Source of the DNA: Paracoccaceae bacterium
GTDB lineage: Bacteria > Pseudomonadota > Alphaproteobacteria > Rhodobacterales > Rhodobacteraceae
Direction of reading: 5' to 3'
DNA: 64,000 nt
Assembly (NCBI GenBank): GCA_029862205.1
Contig: JAOTXT010000017.1
Coordinates: 1 to 64,000 of the forward strand
Position numbers and translations under genes: made by a program. The notes below the pieces were generated by a model. It was not told the origin of the DNA. It saw nothing but the letters and a program-made list of their open reading frames with translations, and searched no databases. Shown piece after piece: positions 49,916-59,051 of this stretch (its first letter is position 1; the number at the start of each line of letters is the position of its first letter).

Positions 49916-50923
49916 ATGACTGACGTCCCTCCTTCCGCCAGTGCCACCGCCGGAGAAAGCCGGGTTTGGAATCACCATCCAAACCTGCCGATCCCGACCT
50001 CGCCGGTCTTCGCTTGGCCACCCCGGCCGGGCGAGGCACTGCGCTGGCTGGCCGGATATTGGCTGGCAATCTCGATGACTGCGCTGGAGTTCTTTCTGGC
50101 CTGGGCGGTCTGGACCTGGCTTCAGCCCGCGCCCGGCACGATGGCGACCTTCGGCCTCGGCTGGATCGGGCAAATTTGGCTGCGCAACCTGGTCCTGATG
50201 ACGCTTGTCGCGGGCGGATTGCATATCTGGCTCTATACCTTCTCGGCTCAGGGCAAGGCGCTCAATTTCGATGCCCGTGCCCTCGCTCGAGACAACGGCA
50301 CCTATTCCTTCCGCGATCAGGTGCTGGACAACATGTTTTGGACGCTGGCGAGCGGCGTGACGGTCTGGACCTTGTTCGAGGTGCTCTATTTCTGGGCCAC
50401 TGCTAACGGCTGGGCGCCGGGGCTCACCTTCGCTCGGAACCCGGTCTGGTTCGTCCTCTGGTTCCCGCTGATCCCCATCTGGTCATCGCTCCATTTCTAC
50501 TGGATTCACCGCGCGCTGCACTGGCCTCCTCTCTACCGGATCGCCCATGCGTTGCATCACCGGAACATCAATATCGGTCCCTGGACCGGGATCTCGACGC
50601 ATCCCGTGGAACATCTGCTCTATTTCTCCAGTGTCGCGATCCACTTTGTTGTCGCCTCGCACCCGGCGCATTTCCTGTTCCACATCTACATCCAGGCGCT
50701 GAACCCCGCTGCCTCGCATTCGGGCTTCGACGGGCTCCTGGTGCGGGACAGGAAACGGGTCGAGCTCGGCGATTTCTTCCACCAGCTCCACCACCGCAAT
50801 TTCGAGTGCAATTACGGCACCGCCGAGATGCCCTGGGACCGCTGGTTCGGCTCGCTCCACAATGGCACGCAGGCGGCAACCCAGCGGACGCGCGAGCGCA
50901 AGCGGCGGATGCACGGAAGCTGA
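49916..50923 (+). CDS. Sterol desaturase/fatty acid hydroxylase family protein
   Basis: A 335-residue membrane di-iron oxygenase. About four hydrophobic segments precede and surround the histidine boxes: HFYWIHRALHW (about residues 193-203), HALHHRN (about 210-216), HPVEHLL and HQLHHRNFECNYG (about 290-302). Enzymes of this family hydroxylate or desaturate sterols, carotenoids or fatty acids. The ATG lies five bases after the sulfatase stop, suggesting co-transcription. Substrate unknown; carotenoid or lipid modification is possible. Confidence 0.88.
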   Translation: MTDVPPSASATAGESRVWNHHPNLPIPTSPVFAWPPRPGEALRWLAGYWLAISMTALEFFLAWAVWTWLQPAPGTMATFGLGWIGQIWLRNLVLMTLVAGGLHIWLYTFSAQGKALNFDARALARDNGTYSFRDQVLDNMFWTLASGVTVWTLFEVLYFWATANGWAPGLTFARNPVWFVLWFPLIPIWSSLHFYWIHRALHWPPLYRIAHALHHRNINIGPWTGISTHPVEHLLYFSSVAIHFVVASHPAHFLFHIYIQALNPAASHSGFDGLLVRDRKRVELGDFFHQLHHRNFECNYGTAEMPWDRWFGSLHNGTQAATQRTRERKRRMHGS

Positions 50924-50982
50924 ACTCGGCCAAGCTATTTTGCGTTGGATCAATAAGGCCTTTTTCAAGCACGTTAGCTTCG

Positions 50983-50999
50983 TCCGGTAGAATACCGGA
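50983..50999 (+). promoter_or_regulatory. Candidate operator: TCCGGTA-GAA-TACCGGA palindrome
   Basis: A perfect 7-bp inverted repeat with a 3-base spacer lies 78 bases before the MBL-fold hydrolase start, in the only non-coding region of the sulfur module. Related operons are controlled by ArsR-type persulfide sensors (BigR/SqrR), but the site does not clearly match their known boxes, so the regulator is undetermined. Confidence 0.45.
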
Positions 51000-51076
51000 G
51001 CTGGGACACTAGCACACACGGCGATTGCATTTTCGCGCGGCTTTCCCATGCGCGGCAGAATCCAGAGGACCACCGC

Positions 51077-51952
51077 ATGACGACAGAGCTGGCACCCCAC
51101 GTCACCGCCTTCTTCGACAAGGCGACCAATACGGTTTCCTATGTGGTCAAGGACCCATCAAGCCCCGCCTGCGCGATCATCGATTCAGTTCTCGATTTCG
51201 ACTATAACTCGGGGCGCACATCGCTGGCGTCGGCCGACCGGATCATCGAGCATGTGCGCAGTGAGGGCCTGGCGCCAGCCTGGATCCTGGAGACCCACGT
51301 CCATGCGGACCACCTCTCCGCCGCGCCCTACCTTCAACAGGAACTCGGCGGCAAGATCGGAATCGGGGCCGAGATCGCGACCGTTCAGAACATATTCGGC
51401 AAGGTTTTTAACGCGGGCACGGCCTTTGCGCGCGACGGCAGCCAGTTCGACCAACTGTTCCGCGAGCAGGACCGCTTCGAGATCGGGGGCTTGGGCGGTT
51501 TCGTGCTGCACACGCCCGGTCACACGCCCGCCTGTCTCACTTACGTGATCGGCGACGCGGCGTTCGTTGGCGACACGCTCTTCATGCCGGACTATGGGAC
51601 CGCGCGGTGCGATTTTCCCGGCGGCTCGGCGAAGACGCTCTTCCAATCGATCCAGAAGATCCTGTCGCTGCCGGACGAGACCCGCCTATTCACCTGCCAC
51701 GACTACAAGGCCGAAGGCCGCGACGAGTTCGCCTGGGAAAGCACGGTCGCCGAGCAAAAAGCGCGGAACGTCCACGTCCATGAGGGCGTGACCGAACATG
51801 AATTCGTCGAATTGCGCGAGTCGCGCGACGCGACGCTGGCGATGCCCAAACTCATCATTCCGTCGATCCAGGTGAACATGCGCGCGGGCCGGATGCCGCC
51901 GCCCGAGGACAACGGTAAGACCTATCTAAAAGTCCCGGTCGATCAGCTTTGA
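51077..51952 (+). CDS. MBL-fold hydrolase, persulfide dioxygenase-like
   Basis: A 291-residue metallo-beta-lactamase-fold protein. The metal motif HVHADH is at residues 74-79, with PGHTPACLTYV and GDTLFMPDYGTARCDFPGG following, and a C-terminal CHDYK. This pattern is that of ETHE1/Blh-like proteins, which oxidise glutathione persulfide to sulfite. Two YeeE/YedE genes follow within 58 and 1 bases, a known sulfur-handling association. No rhodanese domain is fused. The specific substrate is inferred. Confidence 0.88.
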   Translation: MTTELAPHVTAFFDKATNTVSYVVKDPSSPACAIIDSVLDFDYNSGRTSLASADRIIEHVRSEGLAPAWILETHVHADHLSAAPYLQQELGGKIGIGAEIATVQNIFGKVFNAGTAFARDGSQFDQLFREQDRFEIGGLGGFVLHTPGHTPACLTYVIGDAAFVGDTLFMPDYGTARCDFPGGSAKTLFQSIQKILSLPDETRLFTCHDYKAEGRDEFAWESTVAEQKARNVHVHEGVTEHEFVELRESRDATLAMPKLIIPSIQVNMRAGRMPPPEDNGKTYLKVPVDQL

Positions 51953-52010
51953 CAGGTGTTTCGGCGCGGGGACGCTCGGATTTCTTCGGACAATCCGCTA
52001 GGGGTGAGGA

Positions 52011-52439
52011 ATGATCCAGGATTGGTTTTTCGGCTTGATTGGCGGTCTGATGATCGGCGCGGCGTCGGCGCTGCTGCTGCTCGGCAATGGCAGGATCGCT
52101 GGGATCAGCGGCATCCTGGGCGGCACGCTGACAGGCTTGCCGCAGATGCGCGGCATCGCGGAGGGGTTGGCATTCCTGGCAGGGCTGATCGGGTTTCCGG
52201 CTCTCTACAGTCTGGCCTTCGAAGCGCCCACGATCACCGTGACCACCTCGGTCGCCACGCTATTGTTGGGCGGGCTCATCGTCGGCATCGGCACACGGAT
52301 CGGTAGCGGCTGCACATCGGGCCACGGGGTCTGTGGCATCTCTCGGCTGTCGCCGCGCTCGTTGGTCGCCACCGGCACCTTCATCGCGGTGGCTGCCGCT
52401 GTCGTGTTCCTGACGCGCCATGTTGTGGCACAGGTCTGA
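52011..52439 (+). CDS. YeeE/YedE family protein, first half-size subunit
   Basis: A 142-residue membrane protein with about four hydrophobic segments and the SGCTSGHGVCGISRLS motif, which holds the conserved cysteines of the sulfur-transport YeeE/YedE family. Full-length members move thiosulfate or similar sulfur species; here the function is divided between two half-size proteins (PmpA/PmpB-like). A GTGAGGA site precedes the ATG. The next gene starts one base after the stop. Confidence 0.9.
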   Translation: MIQDWFFGLIGGLMIGAASALLLLGNGRIAGISGILGGTLTGLPQMRGIAEGLAFLAGLIGFPALYSLAFEAPTITVTTSVATLLLGGLIVGIGTRIGSGCTSGHGVCGISRLSPRSLVATGTFIAVAAAVVFLTRHVVAQV

Positions 52440-52440
52440 G

Positions 52441-52863
52441 ATGCGCCAGCTCATCGCATTGGTCTCGGGCGCGCTGTTCGCGCTGGGCCTGATCGTCTCG
52501 GATATGGTCAACCCGGCGCGGGTGCTGGGTTTCCTCGACGTCGCCGGAGCCTGGGACCCGACGCTGGCCTTTGTCATGGGCGGCGCGCTGGTGCCGATGG
52601 CCATCGCCTGGCGGCTGGCGACCGGTGGCAGCCACCCGCTCGTTGGCGGAGATTTCCCGGGACGAGCATCCCCCGTGATCGACACCCGCCTGATCGGCGG
52701 CGCCGCGCTTTTCGGTGCTGGCTGGGGCCTGGTCGGCTTCTGTCCCGGCCCGGCGCTGACCGCGCTCGGCACCGGCAATGCCGAGGCCATGGTCTTCACC
52801 GCGGCGATGATTACGGGCATGTTCGGTTATGCCCTCACGGCGCCCTCCCCGCGCGGCATTTGA
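52441..52863 (+). CDS. YeeE/YedE family protein, second half-size subunit (DUF6691-like)
   Basis: A 140-residue membrane protein, the partner of the preceding gene. It has about four hydrophobic segments, MVNPARVLGFLDVAGAWDP near residue 22 and the single-cysteine GWGLVGFCPGPALTALG motif near residue 100. The pair presumably forms one transporter for a reduced sulfur compound handled by the MBL-fold enzyme. Its stop is three bases from that of the convergent hypothetical gene. Confidence 0.9.
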   Translation: MRQLIALVSGALFALGLIVSDMVNPARVLGFLDVAGAWDPTLAFVMGGALVPMAIAWRLATGGSHPLVGGDFPGRASPVIDTRLIGGAALFGAGWGLVGFCPGPALTALGTGNAEAMVFTAAMITGMFGYALTAPSPRGI

Positions 52864-52866
52864 GCC

Positions 52867-53439
52867 TCAGAAGTCCTTCAGCCCTTGCAGGTCGATCGCG
52901 CCGAAATAGGCCTCTTTCTCTTCGATCGGGGCGCGGCCGGTGACCTGGATGAAGATCCGGTTATCCACCAGGGCCTGTAATTCACCGTCATTGGTGATCA
53001 CGACCTTCTGCCGGCCGATCCGCTTGACCTTGCCCAACGAGCCCATCAGTGCAGCGTTGCCGAACATGGTCGCCATCGCCGTGACCATCTGATTCTCGGC
53101 CATCATTTCGATGTTCACGTCCTCGTTGCCGCGGATGTAGCGCGCGTTCGACATCATGCCGCCGCCGAAGCCCATCATTGCCGTCGTATCGTTCGATCCG
53201 TCCTCGCGCTCCCAGCCGGGCAGCGGTTCGGGCAGGAAGGCGCTCAACCCCTCGGCCTTCATCTCGGTGATCAGTTGGGCGGCAAAGTCGATCTCCTCCT
53301 TCGCGGTGGCCAGGTCGCCTGCCTGATAAGCCTCCAGCGCCAGGTTCAGTGCGTCCTCGACCTCGTCTGCCTGAGAAGGCGCCGTTGCCAAGGCCAGCGC
53401 CAACGCCACCGCGACCACCGATTTTGAATGCGTGATCAT
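52867..53439 (-). CDS. Secreted hypothetical protein
   Basis: A 190-residue exported protein that I cannot assign to a characterised family. Residues 1-24 are a signal peptide (ATAPSQA-DEVE cleavage). The mature part begins with an alpha-helical stretch resembling a tetratricopeptide-like helix pair (ALNLALEAYQAGDLATAKEEI), then a Met/Gly-rich MMGFGGGMM segment and a beta-rich C-terminus (VKRIGRQKVVITNDGELQALVDN in parts). A periplasmic binding or inhibitor role is possible. It is divergent from the radical SAM operon and convergent with the sulfur module. Confidence 0.75.
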   Translation of the reverse strand: MITHSKSVVAVALALALATAPSQADEVEDALNLALEAYQAGDLATAKEEIDFAAQLITEMKAEGLSAFLPEPLPGWEREDGSNDTTAMMGFGGGMMSNARYIRGNEDVNIEMMAENQMVTAMATMFGNAALMGSLGKVKRIGRQKVVITNDGELQALVDNRIFIQVTGRAPIEEKEAYFGAIDLQGLKDF

Positions 53440-53560
53440 TCTGCTCCCTCTCTCGAAAGCGTTTTCCGGCCCCTCTTGCGGCCGGGGTCTAGCACAAAAT
53501 TTCCGGTGCGTGAACGGATCGGGGCTGGCAGCGACGGCGGCCCGACCCTACGTTGAGAGC

Positions 53561-54610
53561 ATGTTTACCGCGGACCGCCCCTACATTTTCCACATCGAGC
53601 TGACCGACAAATGCAATGCCGGCTGCCCGATGTGCCCCCGCACCGACCACATGAATTTCTGCAAGCCGGACCGGACTAAGGTCTTCAATGTCGAATTGAC
53701 GCTGGAGGATTTCCGGACCCATTTCACCGATGGGTTCTGCGCCCGAACCGAGGAGATCGTTTTCGGCGGCGCTTATGGCGACCCGCTGGCGGCCTCCGAA
53801 CTGCTCGAGATCACAGAATATCTGACCGAACGCGGGGTGCGCCTGGCGACCTCGACCAATGGCAGCCTGCGCACACCTGATTGGTGGCGCCGGATGGGCG
53901 AGGCGATGAAGCGCACAGGCTCGCGGCTCGAGCTGCATATCGACGGGCTTGCCGACACCAACCACCTCTACCGAGTCAACACGTTCTTCGAGAAGATCAT
54001 GAAGAATGCGCGCGCCTATATCAAAACCGGCGCGCGGGCCGAGTGGCATTTCATTATCTTCAAGCACAACCAGCACCAGATCGACGAAGCCTATCGCCTC
54101 AGCCGCGAGATGGGGTTTGCACAATTTACCCTGATCGACACGATCCGCTTCTCGGGTGGGCCGCGTTTCGAATACGTGATGCCGACCGGCGAACACCGCT
54201 ACCTGGACCTGCCAAACGTCAAGGCCGCGCAATTTCAGAAGTCCGGCGACGGGATCGTCGCGGTCGACAGCCAGGACGAGGCGATGCCGAGCCAGCATCC
54301 GGGGATCAATGGCATCGACTGCAAGTCGGCGGCCTTCAACCGGCCTTACATCTCGGCCCATGGCCAGGTCTCGGCCTGCTGCTGGGTCACCGGATCGGAC
54401 GAGGAGCAGACATTCTTCGCCACGCACGGCCTCGGCCCCGACCGCTACAACATCCGGAACCGTCCGCTGGAGGAAATCCTTTTGGACGAGCCTTTCGCCA
54501 GCCACTACGCAAAAGCCTGGAGCAAAGACAGCCTGGCCACCTGCCGGCACAAATGCGGCAAGATGCTGAGAAACAAACGTAATCGCCTCGAACTGGCGGA
54601 ACCCGCATGA
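53561..54610 (+). CDS. Radical SAM protein with SPASM-like C-terminus
   Basis: A 349-residue radical SAM protein. The cluster motif CNAGCPMC (Cys18, Cys22, Cys25) follows FHIELTDKC; FGGAYGDPLAA is the GGE-like motif. C-terminal cysteines in DCKSAAF, SACCWV and TCRHKCGKM suggest extra Fe-S clusters of the SPASM or twitch type used for peptide or small-molecule maturation. No precursor peptide gene is evident. Start at 53561 precedes the conserved sequence; the frame is open upstream without a site. The stop overlaps the GFA gene (ATGA), first of four coupled genes. Substrate unknown. Confidence 0.85.
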   Translation: MFTADRPYIFHIELTDKCNAGCPMCPRTDHMNFCKPDRTKVFNVELTLEDFRTHFTDGFCARTEEIVFGGAYGDPLAASELLEITEYLTERGVRLATSTNGSLRTPDWWRRMGEAMKRTGSRLELHIDGLADTNHLYRVNTFFEKIMKNARAYIKTGARAEWHFIIFKHNQHQIDEAYRLSREMGFAQFTLIDTIRFSGGPRFEYVMPTGEHRYLDLPNVKAAQFQKSGDGIVAVDSQDEAMPSQHPGINGIDCKSAAFNRPYISAHGQVSACCWVTGSDEEQTFFATHGLGPDRYNIRNRPLEEILLDEPFASHYAKAWSKDSLATCRHKCGKMLRNKRNRLELAEPA

Positions 54611-54996
54611 TCACGCACAAGGGCGGCTGCCATTGCGGACGGGTGCGCTTCGAGGTGGATGCGCCGGCCACGATCACCGTCTCCGAGTGCAATTGCTCGA
54701 TCTGCGGCAAGTCCGGCTATCTGGGCCTGCTGGTCCTGGCCGATCGCTTCCGGCTGATCAGCGGGACCGGCGGCCTGACCACCTACGAGTTCAACACCGG
54801 CACCGCGAAGCACCACTTCTGTGCGCATTGCGGGATCAAGTCCTTTTACGTGCCGCGCTCGCATCCAGACGGGTTCAGCGTGAACGCGCGCTGTCTCGAT
54901 CCCGGCACGGTGACCTCGATGTCGCTCAGGAAAATCGACGGCCAGAACTGGGAAAAGCAATTCCTGGATACCGGTCGCAGGGACTTCCCGGATTGA
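54607..54996 (+). CDS. GFA family (glutathione-dependent formaldehyde-activating-like) protein
   Basis: A 129-residue zinc protein of the GFA/CENP-V fold. Zinc ligands appear as CHCGRVRF near residue 9, CNCSICGKSG near 29 and HFCAHCGIKSF near 75. The founding member Gfa accelerates the glutathione-formaldehyde adduct formation, but most family members have unknown roles. It overlaps the radical SAM gene by four bases and the GMC gene follows after three bases. Confidence 0.9.
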   Translation: MITHKGGCHCGRVRFEVDAPATITVSECNCSICGKSGYLGLLVLADRFRLISGTGGLTTYEFNTGTAKHHFCAHCGIKSFYVPRSHPDGFSVNARCLDPGTVTSMSLRKIDGQNWEKQFLDTGRRDFPD

Positions 54997-54999
54997 CCC

Positions 55000-56610
55000 A
55001 TGGGCGGGACGGGGGAGTTCGACTACATCATCGTCGGCGCGGGCAGCGCCGGATGCGTGCTCGCCAATCGCCTGTCTGAAAATCCCGCGAACAAGGTGCT
55101 GCTGCTCGAAGCCGGTGGCGACGACAGTTACATCTGGGTCAATATCCCGGTCGGCTATCTCTACTGCATCGGCAATCCGCGCACCGATTGGAAGTTCCAG
55201 ACCGAAGCGGAGCCCGGCCTCAACGGCCGCGCCATCGCCTATCCACGCGGCAAGCTGTTGGGCGGCTGCTCGTCGATCAACGGGATGCTCTACCTGCGCG
55301 GTCAGGCGCGGGACTATGATCAATGGCGGCAATTGGGGAATCCTGGATGGAGCTGGGACGACGTGCTGCCCTACTTCAAGCGCCACGAGGACTACCACGG
55401 CGGCGCGGACGAGGCGCATGGCGCCGGCGGCGAATGGCGGGTCGAGGAACAGCGGCTCTCGTGGGAGTTGCTCGACGCCTTCGCCGATGCCTGCGAGGCG
55501 GTGGGAATTCCGAAGACCGACGACTTCAACCGGGGCGACAACCTGGGCGTCAGCTATTTCCGGGTGAACCAGCGCGCGGGCTGGCGCTGGAACACGGCGC
55601 GTGGCTTTCTCCGGCCCGCTAAGGGGCGGCAAAACCTCACTGTCGAGACCCATGCCCAGGCCGAGGGTCTGATCCTGGCGGGACGCCGGGCCGTGGGCGT
55701 GCGATATCGGCAAAATGGTGCCGTGAGCGAGGCCCGGGCTGCCGGCGAAATCATTTTGGCCGCCGGCGCCATCGGATCGCCGCAAGTGATGATGCTGTCC
55801 GGCATCGGCCCGGGCGCGCATCTGCAGGATATGGAGATCGAGACCGTCCACGACATGCCCGGCCTCGGCGGCAACCTGCAGGACCATCTGCAATTGCGCT
55901 GCGCCTATAAGGTCGAGGGGGTCGAGACTCTCAACCAACGCGCCTCATCCTTGTTAGGAAAGGCCGGCATTGCACTGGAATATATACTGAAACGATCTGG
56001 TCCGATGTCGATGGCCCCGTCGCAGCTCGGTGCCTTCGCCAAATCCTCTGATGCGGTGGAAACCGCCAATCTGGAATATCATGTGCAGCCACTGACACTC
56101 GACAAGTTCGGCGAGCCGTTGCACCCCTTCCCCGCCTTCACCGCCTCGGTCTGTCACTTGAGGCCCGAGAGCCGGGGAACGGTGCGGCTCGCCTCGCCGG
56201 ACCCGGCGGCAGCACCGAAGATCGCGCCCAACTACCTCTCGACCGAGGGCGACCGGCGGATCGCCGCTGATGCCATCCGGCTGACCCGGCGGATCGTGGC
56301 GCAAGCCCCGCTGGCGGAATACCGGCCCCTGGAGTTTCGCCCGGGGATCGAAATTGGTAACGACGATGCGGCCCTGGCGAAAGCTGCCGGCGATATCGGC
56401 ACCACGATCTTTCACCCGGTCGGCACTGCGAAGATGGGCACCGACCCAGTGGCCGTCGTTGATCCGCGCCTGCGCGTCCACGGGATCGAGGGCCTGCGGA
56501 TCATCGACGCATCGATCATGCCGACCATCACCTCGGGCAATACCAACTCGCCAGTGATCATGATCGCCGAGAAGGGCGCCGAAATGATCCTTGAGGATGC
56601 CCGGGCCTGA
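55000..56610 (+). CDS. GMC family FAD oxidoreductase (choline dehydrogenase-like)
   Basis: A 536-residue flavoenzyme that oxidises an alcohol. The N-terminal dinucleotide site is [19 protein letters not shown], the second signature [16 protein letters not shown], and the C-terminal catalytic histidine region HPVGTAKMG is followed by [17 protein letters not shown]. It resembles choline and alcohol dehydrogenases, but no BetB or BetC partner lies next to it, so the substrate is open. Third gene of the radical SAM-GFA-GMC-ceramidase operon. Confidence 0.93.
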   Translation: MGGTGEFDYIIVGAGSAGCVLANRLSENPANKVLLLEAGGDDSYIWVNIPVGYLYCIGNPRTDWKFQTEAEPGLNGRAIAYPRGKLLGGCSSINGMLYLRGQARDYDQWRQLGNPGWSWDDVLPYFKRHEDYHGGADEAHGAGGEWRVEEQRLSWELLDAFADACEAVGIPKTDDFNRGDNLGVSYFRVNQRAGWRWNTARGFLRPAKGRQNLTVETHAQAEGLILAGRRAVGVRYRQNGAVSEARAAGEIILAAGAIGSPQVMMLSGIGPGAHLQDMEIETVHDMPGLGGNLQDHLQLRCAYKVEGVETLNQRASSLLGKAGIALEYILKRSGPMSMAPSQLGAFAKSSDAVETANLEYHVQPLTLDKFGEPLHPFPAFTASVCHLRPESRGTVRLASPDPAAAPKIAPNYLSTEGDRRIAADAIRLTRRIVAQAPLAEYRPLEFRPGIEIGNDDAALAKAAGDIGTTIFHPVGTAKMGTDPVAVVDPRLRVHGIEGLRIIDASIMPTITSGNTNSPVIMIAEKGAEMILEDARA

Positions 56611-56613
56611 GGC

Positions 56614-57258
56614 ATGGGCCAGATCGATCTCTACTGTGAACGGGTCGGCGGCGCCTTCTGGGCCGAGCCGTTGAATGCGCTCACCAATTTCTCGTTCCTG
56701 ATTGCCGCCTGGGCGCTCTGGCGCATACGGCCGAATGCGTCAGCTCCACCGGCCGAGTCGGTGCTGCTGATCGGGACAATCGCGGCCATTGGGATCGGCA
56801 GCTTCCTGTTTCACACCTTCGCGACCCGTTGGGCAGCAACGATGGACGTGCTCCCGATCCTGGTCTTCCAGCTATTGTTCCTGTGGTTTTACGCGCGCCG
56901 GCGGATGGGTGCGGGATGGGTGGTCGCGGCGGGACTGTTGATCGCCTATTTGGCGCTCGGCTTCGCGGTGGGGCAGAGCGGATCTCATCTCAATGGCTCA
57001 ATTGGCTATTTGCCCGCGCTCATGGTCCTGATCGCGCTCGCCCTGCACCACGCGCGGACGGCCTCGACACTGCGCTACAATCTGTTGGCGGCAAGTGGCA
57101 TGTTCGCCTTGTCGCTCACATTGCGCACGATTGACCGCACGGTTTGCGACTCCCTGCCCATCGGCACTCATTTCCTGTGGCATATCCTAAACGCCGCGGT
57201 CCTGTTCCTGGCCGCCCGCGCTTTGATCGGGCAGCCCGCCTACCGCCCCTCCAGATAG
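56614..57258 (+). CDS. Ceramidase-domain membrane protein
   Basis: A 214-residue membrane protein with about seven hydrophobic segments and the alkaline-ceramidase-superfamily pattern: GIGSFLFHTFATRWAATMDVLPI (in two parts; Ser, His and Asp) and THFLWHILNA (the late histidines). Known relatives hydrolyse ceramide-type amides. It starts three bases after the GMC stop. Bacteria in this group seldom make ceramide, so the substrate may be another amide lipid such as an ornithine-type aminolipid; this is inference. Its 3' end overlaps the convergent hydrolase gene by 19 bases. Confidence 0.83.
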   Translation: MGQIDLYCERVGGAFWAEPLNALTNFSFLIAAWALWRIRPNASAPPAESVLLIGTIAAIGIGSFLFHTFATRWAATMDVLPILVFQLLFLWFYARRRMGAGWVVAAGLLIAYLALGFAVGQSGSHLNGSIGYLPALMVLIALALHHARTASTLRYNLLAASGMFALSLTLRTIDRTVCDSLPIGTHFLWHILNAAVLFLAARALIGQPAYRPSR

Positions 57259-57728
57259 TAGAAGAAGTGATCCCCGATCCGGCCCCGGGGTTCGGCCTTT
57301 TTCGCCCAGGCCGGCGATGCTGCGCTGTTATGGAACATGTTCGCGCCTTTGGTCGGGTCCGCCGCCTTCCCCTCCAGAATATCGGCCGCTTGATGGACGG
57401 CCCGGTGGTATGCTCGTTCGTCCGTCGCCGCATTCGGCTTGTCGTCGCACCACCAGCTGAACTGGCAAGGCCCCTCCTCCTTACCCTCGCGGACCACGGC
57501 GCAGAGATCATCCGGATATGCGGGGGACTTGACGCGGTTCATGACCACATGCCCGACAGCAACCATCCCCTGGTCGCTTTGACCGCGCGCTTCGAAATAG
57601 ATCGTGCGCGCGAGGCAGACCAGCGGGGTGTCGAGAGGCCGCGTGCCGTCGAGCGGCGGTTCTTGCGCCAAGGACGGCGACGCAAGTCCTAGCACCAGCG
57701 CTAAGAGCGCGATTCCGACGGGACGCAT
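57240..57728 (-). CDS. Cell wall hydrolase, SleB/Hydrolase_2 family, exported
   Basis: A 162-residue protein with a signal peptide (residues 1-21, ending in SLAQ) and a SleB-like domain: ARTIYFEARGQSDQGMVAVG with the conserved Glu, VMNRV and PCQFSWWCDD. Such proteins are lytic transglycosylase-like enzymes acting on peptidoglycan. The start at 57728 has a GGAG site; the longer frame would spoil the signal peptide. One base separates it from the preceding preA stop, so it is last in that transcript. Confidence 0.88.
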   Translation of the reverse strand: MRPVGIALLALVLGLASPSLAQEPPLDGTRPLDTPLVCLARTIYFEARGQSDQGMVAVGHVVMNRVKSPAYPDDLCAVVREGKEEGPCQFSWWCDDKPNAATDERAYHRAVHQAADILEGKAADPTKGANMFHNSAASPAWAKKAEPRGRIGDHFFYYLEGR

Positions 57729-57729
57729 T

Positions 57730-59040
57730 CTACTCCGCCGCCACCCGGCTTGGGTTGTTCGGATGGGTCGTCCAGTCCCCATGGTCGGGCTTCACTGTCT
57801 CGCCCGTGCGCAAGTCTACCGCCCCGGTTGCCAGTTCCTCCATCGTGATGCAGCCCTCCACGGGGCAGACGTTGACGCAGAGATTGCAAGCCACGCATTC
57901 CTCGTCGATCACCTCGAAGCGGCGCTCGCCGTTCGGGCCGGCCATCGAGATCGCCTGGTGCGAGGTATCCTCGCAGACAGCGTAGCAGCGCCCGCATTTG
58001 ATGCAGAGGTCCTGGTCGATCCGCGCCTTGGTGACGTAGTTCAGGTTCAGGAACTGCCAGTCGGTCACGTTAGGCACCGCGCGGCCTTCGAAGTCAGCCA
58101 GCGTTTCGTGCCCCTTCTCCTCCATCCAGAGCTTCAGGCCCGAGATCATCTCGCCCACCACGCGGAAGCCATATGTCATGGCCGCGGTGCAGACCTGGAC
58201 ATTGCCAGCGCCCAGCGCAATGAATTCGGCCGCGTCGCGCCAATTGGTGATGCCGCCGATGCCGGAGATCGGCAGGCCGGCGGTTTCCGCGTCGCGCGCG
58301 ATCTCGGCCACCATGTTGAGCGCGATTGGCTTGACTGCGGGGCCGCAGTAGCCGCCGTGCGACCCCTTGCCGTCGATCGTTGGCTCGGGGCTGAAGCTGT
58401 CTAGGTTCACCGAGGTGATCGAGCTGACCGTGTTGATCAGGCTGACCGCGTCGGCACCACCCGCCTTCGCGGCGCGCGCCGGATAGCGGATATCGGTGAT
58501 GTTGGGCGTCAGCTTCACGATCACTGGCATCCGGGTGTTTGCCTTGCACCAGCGGGTGACCATTTCGATATAGTCCGGCACCTGGCCCACCGCCGAGCCC
58601 ATGCCGCGTTCCGACATGCCGTGCGGGCAGCCGAAATTCAGCTCGATCCCGTCGGCGCCCGTCTCCTCGACCTGGGGCAGGATGCCCTTCCAGCACTCCT
58701 CCTCGCAAGGCACCATCAGGCTGACGACCACAGCCCGGTCCGGGTAGTCGCGCTTAACGACCTTGATCTCGTCCAAGTTCACCCGCAGCGGCCGGTCGGT
58801 GATCAGTTCGATATTGTTGAGGCCCAATAGCCGCCTATCCGCCCCCCAGACCGCGCCATAGCGCGGCCCGTTCACATTGACGATGTGCGGGTCGAGGCCC
58901 AGGGTCTTCCAGACTACTCCGCCCCAGCCGGCCTCGAAGGCGCGGCGCACATTGTATTCCTTGTCGGTCGGCGGCGCCGAGGCCAGCCAGAACGGGTTGG
59001 GCGACTTGATACCGATAAAATCGTTCGAAAGGTCAGCCAT
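57730..59040 (-). CDS. preA: NAD-dependent dihydropyrimidine dehydrogenase subunit PreA
   Basis: A 436-residue flavin and Fe-S protein that reduces uracil and thymine, the first step of reductive pyrimidine breakdown. The dihydroorotate-dehydrogenase-like barrel carries NFGCPHGMSERGMGSAVGQ in two parts and ADAVSLINT, and the C-terminus has two 4Fe-4S motifs, CIKCGRCYAVC and CVACNLCVNVCPVEGC. It works with PreT, encoded upstream on the same strand. Between them are two other genes, which is unusual. Confidence 0.96.
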   Translation of the reverse strand: MADLSNDFIGIKSPNPFWLASAPPTDKEYNVRRAFEAGWGGVVWKTLGLDPHIVNVNGPRYGAVWGADRRLLGLNNIELITDRPLRVNLDEIKVVKRDYPDRAVVVSLMVPCEEECWKGILPQVEETGADGIELNFGCPHGMSERGMGSAVGQVPDYIEMVTRWCKANTRMPVIVKLTPNITDIRYPARAAKAGGADAVSLINTVSSITSVNLDSFSPEPTIDGKGSHGGYCGPAVKPIALNMVAEIARDAETAGLPISGIGGITNWRDAAEFIALGAGNVQVCTAAMTYGFRVVGEMISGLKLWMEEKGHETLADFEGRAVPNVTDWQFLNLNYVTKARIDQDLCIKCGRCYAVCEDTSHQAISMAGPNGERRFEVIDEECVACNLCVNVCPVEGCITMEELATGAVDLRTGETVKPDHGDWTTHPNNPSRVAAE

Positions 59041-59051
59041 CGTCCTGTCCT

